The notes under the pieces: generated by a model
Database searches by the model: none
Told to the model about the DNA's origin: nothing
What the model saw: only the letters and a program-made list of their open reading frames with translations
Part shown: in pieces, positions 13,320 to 25,193 of the stretch
Numbering within the stretch: the first letter of the stretch is position 1
How the letters are laid out: each line of letters starts with the position of its first letter
Translations under genes and position numbers: made by a program
Assembly (NCBI RefSeq): GCF_051014685.1
Contig: NW_027479436.1
Coordinates: 61,020 to 125,019 of the forward strand
Reading direction: 5' to 3'
Origin: Ptiloglossa arizonensis
Taxonomy: Eukaryota; Arthropoda; Insecta; Hymenoptera; Colletidae
DNA length: 64,000 bases

Positions 13320-14912
13320 GTATTTTTTCCCTAGGCCATTCTGGTTAAGCGTTTGGAGCAGTAGAATTGCGAAAAATTTTTTGCCTTCTCAACCATTTCT
13401 TGGCTTCAAAGTCCCATATCTCGCGAACGGATTGACCTAACCCAAAAATTCCTATTGCATCTGAAAGTAGAAACTCGCCCGATTGCAACGGTAGGTGTAT
13501 TTTTTCCCTTGGCCATTTTGGTTAAGCGTTTGGAGCAGCAGAATTGCGAAAAATTTTTTGCCTTCTCAACCATTTCTTGGATTCAAACTCCCATATCTCT
13601 CGAACGGATTGACGTAACCCAAAAATTCCTATTGAATCTGAAAGTAGAAACTCGCCCGATTACAACGGTATGTGTATTTTTTCCCTAGGCCATTCTGGTT
13701 AAGCGTTTGGAGCAGCAGAATTGTGAAAAATTTTTTGCCTTCTCTACCATTTCTTGGCTTCAAACTCCCATATCTAGCGAACAGACTGACCTAACCCAAA
13801 AATTCCTATTGCATCTGAAAGTAGAAGCTCGCCCGATTACAACGGTATGTGTATTTTTTCCTTAGGCCATTCTGGTTAAGCGTTTGGAGCAGCAGAATTG
13901 TGAAAAATTTTTTGCCTTCTCTACCATTTCTTGGCTTCAAACCCCATTATCTCGCGAACGGATTGACCTAACCCAAAAATTCCTATTGCATCTGAAAGTA
14001 GAATCTCGCCCGATTACAGCGGTATGTGTATTTTTTCCCTAGGCCATTCTGGTTAAGCGTTTGGAGCAGCAGAATTGCGAAAAATTTTTTGCCTTCTCAA
14101 CCATTTCTTGTCTTCAAACTCCCATATCTCGCGAACGGATTGACCTAACCCAAAAATTCCTATTGCATCTGAAAGTAGAAACTCGCCCGATTACAACGGT
14201 ATGTGTATTTTTTCCCTTGGCCATTCTGGTTAAGCGTTTGGAGCAGCAGAATTGTGAAAAATTTTTTGCCTTCTCTACCATTTCTTGTCTTCAAACTCCC
14301 ATATTTCGCGAACGGATTGACCTAACCCAAAAATTCCTATTGTATCTGAAAGTAGAAACTCGCCCGATTACAACGGTATGTGTATTTTTTCCCTTGGCCA
14401 TTCTGGTTAAGCGTTTGGAGCAGCAGAATTGTGAAAAATTTTTTGCCTTCTCTACCATTTCTTGTCTTCAAACTCCCATATCTCGCGAACGGATTGACCT
14501 AACCCAAAAACTCCTATTGCATCTGAAAGTAGAAACTCGCCCGATTACAGCGGTAAGTGTATTTTTTCCTTTGGCCATTTTGGTTAAGCGTTTGGAGCAG
14601 CAGAATTGCGAAAAATTTTTTGCCTTCTCAACCATTTCTTGTCTTCAAACTCCCATATCTCGCGAAAGGTTTGACCTAACCCAAAAATTCCTATTGCATC
14701 TGAAAGTAGAAACTCGCCCGATTACAACGGTATGTGTATTTTTTCCCTAGGCCATTCTGGTTAAGCGTTTGGAGCAGCAGAAGTGCGAAAAATTTGTTGT
14801 CTTCTCAACCATTTCTTAGCTTCAAACTCCCATATCTCTCGAACAGATTGACGTAACCCAAAAATTCCTATTGCATCTGAAAGTAGAAACTCGCCCGATT
14901 ACAACGGTATGT
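13320..14912 (+). repeat. 9-mer HOR, copy 1 (1,593 bp)
   Basis: Nine monomers without net indel. In order they include CAGTAG with AAAGTCCC, GATTGCAACGGTAGG, TATTGAATCTG, TCTAGCGAACAG, AAACCCCATTATC, ATATTTCGCG with TTGTATCTG, CAGCGGTAAGTG with CCTTTGG, GAAAGGTTTGACC, and the divergent class with GAACAGATTGACG. The next block repeats the series at an offset of 1,593 bp. Two substitutions I verified are 13935 C against 15528 A and 14449 T against 16042 C. Confidence 0.88.
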
Positions 14913-16505
14913 GTATTTTTTCCCTAGGCCATTCTGGTTAAGCGTTTGGAGCAGTAGAATTGCGAAAAATTTTTTGCCTTCTCAACCATTTCTTGGCTTC
15001 AAAGTCCCATATCTCGCGAACGGATTGACCTAACCCAAAAATTCCTATTGCATCTGAAAGTAGAAACTCGCCCGATTGCAACGGTAGGTGTATTTTTTCC
15101 CTTGGCCATTTTGGTTAAGCGTTTGGAGCAGCAGAATTGCGAAAAATTTTTTGCCTTCTCAACCATTTCTTGGATTCAAACTCCCATATCTCTCGAACGG
15201 ATTGACGTAACCCAAAAATTCCTATTGAATCTGAAAGTAGAAACTCGCCCGATTACAACGGTATGTGTATTTTTTCCCTAGGCCATTCTGGTTAAGCGTT
15301 TGGAGCAGCAGAATTGTGAAAAATTTTTTGCCTTCTCTACCATTTCTTGGCTTCAAACTCCCATATCTAGCGAACAGACTGACCTAACCCAAAAATTCCT
15401 ATTGCATCTGAAAGTAGAAGCTCGCCCGATTACAACGGTATGTGTATTTTTTCCTTAGGCCATTCTGGTTAAGCGTTTGGAGCAGCAGAATTGTGAAAAA
15501 TTTTTTGCCTTCTCTACCATTTCTTGGATTCAAACCCCATTATCTCGCGAACGGATTGACCTAACCCAAAAATTCCTATTGCATCTGAAAGTAGAATCTC
15601 GCCCGATTACAGCGGTATGTGTATTTTTTCCCTAGGCCATTCTGGTTAAGCGTTTGGAGCAGCAGAATTGCGAAAAATTTTTTGCCTTCTCAACCATTTC
15701 TTGTCTTCAAACTCCCATATCTCGCGAACGGATTGACCTAACCCAAAAATTCCTATTGCATCTGAAAGTAGAAACTCGCCCGATTACAACGGTATGTGTA
15801 TTTTTTCCCTTGGCCATTCTGGTTAAGCGTTTGGAGCAGCAGAATTGTGAAAAATTTTTTGCCTTCTCTACCATTTCTTGTCTTCAAACTCCCATATTTC
15901 GCGAACGGATTGACCTAACCCAAAAATTCCTATTGTATCTGAAAGTAGAAACTCGCCCGATTACAACGGTATGTGTATTTTTTCCCTTGGCCATTCTGGT
16001 TAAGCGTTTGGAGCAGCAGAATTGTGAAAAATTTTTTGCCTCCTCTACCATTTCTTGTCTTCAAACTCCCATATCTCGCGAACGGATTGACCTAACCCAA
16101 AAACTCCTATTGCATCTGAAAGTAGAAACTCGCCCGATTACAGCGGTAAGTGTATTTTTTCCTTTGGCCATTTTGGTTAAGCGTTTGGAGCAGCAGAATT
16201 GCGAAAAATTTTTTGCCTTCTCAACCATTTCTTGTCTTCAAACTCCCATATCTCGCGAAAGGTTTGACCTAACCCAAAAATTCCTATTGCATCTGAAAGT
16301 AGAAACTCGCCCGATTACAACGGTATGTGTATTTTTTCCCTAGGCCATTCTGGTTAAGCGTTTGGAGCAGCAGAAGTGCGAAAAATTTGTTGTCTTCTCA
16401 ACCATTTCTTAGCTTCAAACTCCCATATCTCTCGAACAGATTGACGTAACCCAAAAATTCCTATTGCATCTGAAAGTAGAAACTCGCCCGATTACAACGG
16501 TATGT
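14913..16505 (+). repeat. 9-mer HOR, copy 2 (1,593 bp)
   Basis: This copy is colinear with the preceding 9-mer, with few differences (15528, 16042). A third copy starts after it but is changed. Near 16,546 a CAGTAG/AAAGTCCC monomer is followed by an extra monomer of the same kind with GTGTATCTTTTCC, so the GATTGCAACGGTAGG monomer comes 1,770 bp rather than 1,593 bp after its predecessor. That is one added monomer. Confidence 0.87.
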
Positions 16506-18799
16506 GTATTTTTTCCCTAGGCCATTCTGGTTAAGCGTTTGGAGCAGTAGAATTGCGAAAAATTTTTTGCCTTCTCAACCATTTCTTGGCTTCAAAGTCC
16601 CATATCTCGCGAACGGATTGACCTAACCCAAAAATTCCTATTGCATCTGAAAGTAGAAACTCGCCCGATTACAACGGTATGTGTATCTTTTCCCTAGGCC
16701 ATTCTGGTTAAGCGTTTGGAGCAGTAGAATTGCGAAAAATTTTTTGCCTTCTCAACCATTTCTTGGCTTCAAAGTCCCATATCTCGCGAACGGATTGACC
16801 TAACCCAAAAATTCCTATTGCATCTGAAAGTAGAAACTCGCCCGATTGCAACGGTAGGTGTATTTTTTCCCTTGGCCATTTTGGTTAAGCGTTTGGAGCA
16901 GCAGAATTGCGAAAAATTTTTTGCCTTCTCAACCATTTCTTGGATTCAAACTCCCATATCTCTCGAACGGATTGACGTAACCCAAAAATTCCTATTGAAT
17001 CTGAAAGTAGAAACTCGCCCGATTACAACGGTATGTGTATTTTTTGCCTAGGCCATTCTGGTTAAGCGTTTGGAGCAGCAGAATTGTGAAAAATTTTTTG
17101 CCTTCTCTACCATTTCTTGGCTTCAAACTCCCATATCTAGCGAACAGACTGACCTAACCCAAAAATTCCTATTGCATCTGAAAGTAGAAACTCGCCCGAT
17201 TACAGCGGTATGTGTATTTTTTCCCTTGGCCATTTTGGTTAAGCGTTTGGAGCAGCAGAATTGCGAAAAATTTTTTGCCTTCTCAACCATTTCTTGGCTT
17301 CAAACTCCCATATCTCGCGAACGGATTGACCTGACCCAAAAATTCCTATTGCATCTGAAAGTAGAAGCTCGCCCGATTACAACGGTATGTGTATTTTTTC
17401 CTTAGGCCATTCTGGTTAAGCGTTTGGAGCAGCAGAATTGTGAAAAATTTTTTGCCTTCTCTACCATTTCTTGGCTTCAAACCCCATTATCTCGCGAACG
17501 GATTGACCTAACCCAAAAATTCCTATTGCATCTGAAAGTAGAATCTCGCCCGATTACAGCGGTATGTGTATTTTTTCCCTAGGCCATTCTGGTTAAGCGT
17601 TTGGAGCAGCAGAATTGCGAAAAATTTTTTGCCTTCTCAACCATTTCTTGTCTTCAAACTCCCATATCTCGCGAACGGATTGACCTAACCCAAAAATTCC
17701 TATTGCATCTGAAAGTAGAAACTCGCCCGATTACAACGGTATGTGTATTTTTTCCCTAGGCCATTCTGGTTAAGCGTTTGGAGCAGCAGAATTGCGACAA
17801 ATTTTTTGCCTTCTCAACCATTTCTTGTCTTCAAACTCCCATATCTCGCGAACGGATTGACCTAACCCAAAAATTCCTATTGCATCTGAAAGTAGAAACT
17901 CGCCCGATTACAGCGGTATGTGTATTTTTTCCTTAGGCCATTCTGGTTAAGCGTTTGGAGCAGCAGAATTGTGAAAAATTTTTTGCCTTCTCTACCATTT
18001 CTTGGCTTCAAACCCCCATATCTCGCGAACGGATTGACCTAACCCAAAAATTCCTATTGCATCTGAAAGTAGAAACTCGCCCGATTACAACGGTATGTGT
18101 ATTTTTTCCCTAGGCCATTCTGGTTAAGCGTTTGGAGCAGCAGAATTGCGAAAAATTTTTTGCCTTCTCAACCATTTCTTGTCTTCAAACTCCCATATCT
18201 CGCGAACGGATTGACCTAACCCAAAAATTCCTGTTGCATCTGAAAGTAGAAACTCGCCCGATTACAAAGGTATGTGTATTTTTTCCCTAGGCCATTCTGG
18301 TTAAGCGTTTGGAGAAGCAGAATTGTGAAAAATTTTTTGCCTTCTCTACCATTTCTTGGCTTCAAACTCCCATATCTCGCGAACAGACTGACCTAACCCA
18401 AAAATTCCTATTGCATCTGAAAGTAGAAACTCGCCCGATTACAACGGTATGTGTATTTTTTCCCTAGGCCATTCTGGTTAAGCGTTTGGAGCAGCAGAAT
18501 TGTGAAAAATTTTTTGCCTTCTCTACCATTTCTTGGCTTCAAACTCCCATATCTAGCGAACAGACTGACCTAACCCCAAAATTCCTATTGCATCTGAAAG
18601 TAGAAACTCGCCCGATTACAGCGGTACGTGTATTTTTTCCCTTGGCCATTTTGGTTAAGCGTTTGGAGCAGCAGAATTGCGAAAAATTTTTTGCCTTCTC
18701 AACCATTTCTTGTCTTCAAACTCCCATATCTCGCGAACGGATTGACCTAACCCAAAAATTCCTATAGCATCTGAAAGTAGAAACTCGCCCGCTTACAAC
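16506..18799 (+). repeat. Mixed monomers after the 9-mer block
   Basis: The first part continues the 9-mer series with one extra monomer. The rest is a mosaic of common types (TCTAGCGAACAG, GACCTGACCC with GAAGCTCGCC, CCTTAGG, GCGACAAATT, GGAGAAGCAG with GTGAAAAATT). No block here repeats cleanly in tandem. Only satellite sequence is present. Confidence 0.8.
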
Positions 18800-20300
18800 G
18801 GTATGTGTATTTTTTCCCTAGGCCATTCTGGTTAAGCGTTTGGAGCAGCAGAATTGCGAAAAATTTTTTGCCTTCTCAACAATTTCTTTGCTTCAAACTC
18901 CCATATCTCGCGAACGAATTCACCTAACCCAAAAATTCCTATTGCATCCGAAAGTAGAAACTCGCCCGATTACAACGGTATGTGTATTTTTTCCCTAGGC
19001 CATTCTGGTTAAGCGTTTGGAGCAGCAGAATTGCGAAAAACTTTTTGCCTTCTCAACCATTTCTTGTCTTCAAACTCCCATATCTCGCGAACGGATTGAC
19101 CTAACCCAAAAATTCCTATTGCATCTGAAAGTAGAAACTCGCCCGATTACAACGGTATGTGTATTTTTTCCCTAGCCCATTCTGGTTAAGCGTTTGGAGC
19201 AGCAGAATTGTGGAAAATTTTTTGCCTTCTCTACCATTTCTTGGCTTCAAACTCCCATATCTCGCGAACAGACTGACCTAACCCAAAAATTCCTATTGCA
19301 TCTGAAAGTAGAAACTCGCCCGATTACAGCGGTATGTGTATTTTTCCCCTTGGCCATTTTGGTTAAGCGTTTGGAACAGCAGAATTGCGAAAAATTTTTT
19401 GCCTTCTCAACCATTTCTTGGATTCGAACTCCCATATCTCGCGAACGGATTGACCTAACCCAAAAATTCCAATTGTATCTGAAAGTAGAAACTCGCCCGA
19501 TTACAACGGTATGTGTATTTTTTCCCTTGGCCATTCTGGTTAAGCGTTTGGAGCAGTAGAATTGTGAAAAATTTTTTGCCTTCTCTACCATTTCTTGTCT
19601 TCAAACTCCCATATTTCGCGAACGGATTGACCTAACCCAAAAATTCCTATTGTATCTGAAAGTAGAAACTCGCCCGATTACAACGGTATGTGTATTTTTT
19701 CCCTTGGCCATTCTGGTTAAGCGTTTGGAGCAGCAGAATTGTGAAAAATTTTTTGCCTTCTCTACCATTTCTTGTCTTCAAACTCCCATATCTCGCGAAC
19801 GGATTGACCTAACCCAAAAATTCCTATTGCATCTGAAAGTAGAAAGACGCCCGATTACAGCGGTATGTGTATTTTTTCCTTTGGCCATTTTGGTTAAGCG
19901 TTTGGAGCAGCAGAATTGCGAAAAATTTTTTGCCTTCTCAACCATTTCTTGTCTTCAAACTCCCATATCTCGCGAAAGGTTTGACCTAACCCAAAAATTC
20001 CTATTGCATCTGAAAGTAGAAACTCACCCGATTACAACGGTATGTGTATTTTTTCTCTAGGCCACTCTGGTTAAGCGTTTGGAGCAGCAGAAGTGCGAAA
20101 AATTTGTTGTCTTCTCAACCATTTCTTAGCTTCAAACTCCCATATCTCTCGAACGGATTGACGAAACCCAAAAATTCCTATTGCATCTGAAAGTAGAAAC
20201 TCGCCCGATTACAACGGTATCTGTATTTTTTCCCTAGGCCATTCTGGTTAAGCGTTTGGAGCAGTAGAATTGCGAAAAATTTTTTGCCTTCTCAACCATT
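18800..20300 (+). repeat. Displaced copy of the second half of the 11-mer block
   Basis: From about 18,800 the order CAACAATTTCTTTGC with GAATTCACC, CATCCGAAAG, AAAAACTTTTTG, GTGGAAAA, GGATTCGAACTC, TTGTATCTG, CCTTTGG, GAAAGGTTTGACC and the divergent class follows that of about 11,015-12,515. The offset is 7,788 bp (44 monomers, no net indel). Private changes include CCAATTGTATCTG near 19,470, CAGTAGAATTGTG near 19,555, GAAAGACGCCC near 19,845 and GACGAAACCC near 20,161. Colinearity ends near 20,310, where AAACTCCC replaces AAAGTCCC. Confidence 0.83.
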
Positions 20301-23300
20301 TCTTGTCTTCAAACTCCCATATCTCGCGAAAGGTTTGACCTAACCCAAAAATTCCTATTGCATCTGAAAGTAGAAACTCGCCCGATTACAACGGTATGTG
20401 TATTTTTTCCCTAGCCCATTCTGGTTAAGCGTTTGGAGCAGCAGAATTGTGAAAAATTTTTTGCCTTCTCTACCATTTCTTGGCTTCAAACTCCCATATC
20501 TCGCGAACAGACTGACCTAACCCAAAAATTCCTATTGCATCTGAAAGTAGAAACTCGCCCGATTACAACGGTATGTGTATTTTTTCCCTAGGCCATTCTG
20601 GTTAAGCGTTTGGAGCAGCAGAATTGTGAAAAATTTTTTGCCTTCTCTACCATTTCTTGGCTTCAAACTCCCATATCTAGCGAACAGACTGACCTAACCC
20701 AAAAATTCCTATTGCATCTGAAAGTAGAACCTCGCCCGATTACAGCGGTATGTGTATTTTTTCCCTTGGCCATTCTGGTTAAGCGTTTGGAGCAGCAGAA
20801 TTGCGACAAATTTTTTGCCTTCTCAACCATTTCTTGTCTTCAAACTCCCATATCTCGCGAACGGATTGACCTAACCCAAAAATTCCTATTGCATCTGAAA
20901 GTAGAATCTCGCCCGATTACAGCGGTATGTGTATTTTTTCCTTAGGCCATTCTGGTTAAGCGTTTGGAGCAGCAGAATTGTGAAAAATTTTTTGCCTTCT
21001 CTACCATTTCTTGGCTTCAAACCCCCATATCTCGCGAACGGATTGACCTAACCCAAAAATTCCTATTGCATCTGAAAGTAGAAACTCGCCCGATTACAAC
21101 GGTATGTGTATTTTTTCTCTAGGCCATTCTGGTTAAGCGTTTGGAGCAGCAGAATTGCGAAAAATTTTTTGCCTTCTCAACCATTTCTTGTCTTCAAACT
21201 CCCATATCTCGCGAACGGATTGACCTAACCCAAAAATTCCTATTGCATCTGAAAGTAGAAACTCGCCCGGTTACAACGGTATGTGTATTTTTTCCCTTAG
21301 ACATTTTGGTTAAGCGTTTGGAGCAGCAGAATTGCGAAAAATTTTTTGCCTTCTCAACCATTTCTTGGCTTCAAACTCCCATATCTCTCGAACGGATTGA
21401 CGTAACCCAAAAATTCCTACTGAATCTGAAAGTAGAAACTCGCCCGATTACAACGGTATGTGTATTTTTTCCCTAGGCCATTCTGGTAAGCGTTTGGAGC
21501 AGCAGAATTGTGAAAAATTTTTTGCCTTCTCTACCATTTCTTGGCTTCAAACCCCCATATCTCGCGAACGGATTGACCTAACCCAAAAATTCCTATTGCA
21601 TCTGAAAGTAGAAACTCGCCCGATTACAACGGTATGTGTATTTTTTCCCTAGGCCATTCTGGTTAAGCGTTTGGAGCAGCAGAATTGCGAAAAATTTTTT
21701 GCCTTCTCAACCATTTCTTGGCTTCAAACTCCCATATCTCTCGAACGGATTGACGTAACCCAAAAATTCCTACTGAATCTGAAAGTAGAAACTCGCCCGA
21801 TTACAACGGTATGTGTATTTTTTCCCTAGGCCATTCTGGTTAAGCGTTTGGAGCAGCAGAATTGTGAAAAATTTTTTGCCTTCTCTACCATTTCTTGGCT
21901 TCAAACTCCCATATCTCGCGAACAGACTGACCTAACCCAAAAATTCCTATTGCATCTGAAAGTAGAAACTCGCCCGATTACAACGGTATGTGTATTTTTT
22001 GCCTAGGCCATTCTGGTTAAGCGTTTGGAGCAGCAGAATTGTGAAAAATTTTTTGCCTTCTCTACCATTTCTTGGCTTCAAACTCCCATATCTCGCGAAC
22101 GGATTGACCTGACCCAAAAATTCCTATTGCATCTGAAAGTAGAAGCTCGCCCGATTACAACGGTATGTGTATTTTTTCCCTAGGCCATTCTGGTTAAGCG
22201 TTTGGAGCAGCAGAATTGCGAAAAATTTTTTGCCTTCTCAACCATTTCTTGGCTTCAAACTCCCATATCTCGCGAACGGATTGACCTAACCCAAAAATTC
22301 CTATTGCATCTGAAAGTAGAAACTCGCCCGATTACAACGGTATGTGTATCTTTTCCCTAGGCCATTCTGGTTAAGCGTTCGGAGCAGCAGAATTGCGAAA
22401 AATTTTTTGCCTTCTCAACCATTTCTTGTCTTCAAACTCCCATATCTCGCGAACGGATTGACCTAACCCAAAAATTCCTATTGCATATGAAAGTAGAAAC
22501 TCGCCCGATTACAACGGTATGTGTATTTTTTCCCTTGGCCATTTTGGTTAAGCGTTTGGAGCAGCAGAATTGTGAAAAATTTTTTGCCTTCTCTACCATT
22601 TCTTGGCTTCAAACTCCCATATCTCGCGAACAGACTGACCTAACCCAAAACTTCCTATTGCATCTGAAAGTAGAAACTCGCCCGATTACAGCGGTATGTG
22701 TATTTTTTCCCTTGGCCATTTTGGTTAAGCGTTTGGAGCAGCAGAATTGCGAAAAATTTTTTGCCTTCTCAACCATTTCTTGTCTTCAAACTCCCATATC
22801 TCGCGAACGGTTTGACCTAACCCAAAAATTCCTATTGCATCTGAAAGTAGAAACTCGCCCGATTACAACGGTATGTGTATTTTTTCCGTAGCCCATTCTG
22901 GTTAAGCGTTTGGAGCAGCAGAATTGTGAAAAATTTTTTGCCTTCTCTACCATTTCTTGGCTTCAAACTCCCATATCTCGCGAACAGACAGACCTAACCC
23001 AAAAATTCCTATTGCATCTGAAAGTAGAAACTCGCCCGATTACAGCGGTATGTGTATTTTTTCCCTTGGCCATTTTGGTTAAGCGTTTGGAGCAGCAGAA
23101 TTGCGAAAAATTTTTTGCCTTCTCAACCATTTCTTGGCTTCAAACTCCCATATCTCGCGAACGGATTGACCTGACCCAAAAATTCCTATTGCATCTGAAA
23201 GTAGAAGCTCGCCCGATTACAACGGTATGTGTATTTTTTCCTTAGGCCATTCTGGTTAAGCGTTTGGAGCAGCAGAATTGTGAAAAATTTTTTGCCTTCT

Positions 23301-25193
23301 CTACCATTTCTTGGCTTCAAACCCCAATATCTCGCGAACGGATTGACCTGACCCAAAACTTCCTATTGCATCTGAAAGTAGAAACTCGCCCGATTACAGC
23401 GGTATGTGTATTTTTTCCCTTGGCCATTTTGGTTAAGCGTTTGGAGCAGCAGAATTGCGAAAAATTTTTTGCCTTCTCAACCATTTCTTGTCTTCAAACT
23501 CCCATATCTCGCGAACGGTTTGACCTAACCCAAAAATTCCTATTGCATCTGAAAGTAGAAACTCGCCCGATTACAGCGGTATGTGTATTTTTTCCTTAGG
23601 CCATTCTGGTTAAGCGTTTGGAGCAGCAGAATTGTGAAAAATTTTTTGCCTTCTCTACCATTTCTTGGCTTCAAACTCCCATATCTCGCGAACAGACAGA
23701 CCTAACCCAAAAATTCCTATTGCATCTGAAAGTAGAAACTCGCCCGATTACAGCGGTATGTGTATTTTTTCCCTTGGCCATTTTGGTTAAGCGTTTGGAG
23801 CAGCAGAATTGCGAAAAATTTTTTGCCTTCTCAACCATTTCTTGGCTTCAAACTCCCATATCTCGCGAACGGATTGACCTGACCCAAAAATTCCTATTGC
23901 ATCTGAAAGTAGAAGCTCGCCCGATTACAACGGTATGTGTATTTTTTCCTTAGGCCAATCTGGTTAAGCGTTTGGAGCAGCAGAATTGTGAAAAATTTTT
24001 TGCCTTCTCTACCATTTCTTGGCTTCAAACCCCAATATCTCGCGAACGGATTGACCTAACCCAAAAATTCCTATTGCATCTGAAAGTAGAATCTCGCCCG
24101 ATTACAACGGTATGTGTATTTTTTCCCTAGGCCATTCTGGTTAAGCGTTTGGAGCAGCAGAATTGCGACAAATTTTTTGCCTTCTCAACCATTTCTTGTC
24201 TTCAAACTCCCATATCTCGCGAACGGATTGACCTAACCCAAAAATTCCTATTGCATTTGAAAGTAGAAACTCGCCCGATTACAACGGTATGTGTATTTTT
24301 TCCCTAGGCCATTCTGGTTAAGCGTTTGGAGCAGCAGAATTGCGAAAAATTTTTTGCCTTCTCAACCATTTCTTGTCTTCAAACTCCCATATCTCGCGAA
24401 CGGATTGACCTAACCCAAAAATTCCTATTGCATCTGAAAGTAGAAACTCGCCCGATTACAGCGGTAAGTGTATTTTTTCCCTTGGCCATTTTGGTTAAGC
24501 GTTTGGAGCAGCAGAATTGTGAAAAATTTTTTGCCTTCTCTACCATTTCTTGGCTTCAAACTCAAATATCTAGCGAACAGACTGACCTAACCCAAAAATT
24601 CCTATTGCATCTGAAAGTAGAAACTCGCCCGATTACAGCGGTATGTGTATTTTTTCCCTTGGCCATTTTGGTTAAGCGTTTGGAGCAGCAGAATTGCGAA
24701 AAATTTTTTGCCTTCTCAACCATTTCTTGGCTTCAAACTCCCATATCTCGCGAACGGATTGACCTAACCCAAAAATTCCTATTGCATCTGAAAGTAGAAA
24801 CTCGCCCGATTACAACGGTATGTGTATTTTTTCCTTAGGCCATTCTGGTTAAGCGTTTGGAGCAGCAGAATTGTGAAAAATTTTTTGCCTTCTCTACCAT
24901 TTCTTGGCTTCAAACTCCCATATCTCGCGAACAGACTGACCTAACCCAAAACTTCCTATTGCATCTGAAAGTAGAAACTCGCCCGATTACAGCGGTATGT
25001 GTATTTTTTCCCTTGGCCATTTTGGTTAAGCGTTTGGAGCAGCAGAATTGCGAAAAATTTTTTGCCTTCTCAACCATTTCTTGTCTTCAAACTCCCATAT
25101 CTCGCGAACGGTTTGACCTAACCCAAAAATTCCTATTGCATCTGAAAGTAGAAACTCGCCCGATTACAACGGTATGTGTATTTTTTCCCTAGC
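20301..25193 (+). repeat. Mixed monomers with 2-mer and 4-mer local repeats
   Basis: Local tandem repeats are visible. A TACTGAATCTG monomer at 21418 returns at 21771 (353 bp, two monomers minus 1 bp, the missing base being the T in CTGGTAAGCG near 21,487). A run near 22,910-23,245 returns at 23,618-23,953 (708 bp, four monomers), marked by AACAGACAGACC, GACCTGACCC and GAAGCTCGCC. Rare marks are AACTCAAATATC near 24,560 and GGTAAGTG near 24,465. The stretch from 24,503 resembles the one starting at 34,586. Only satellite sequence is present. Confidence 0.8.
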
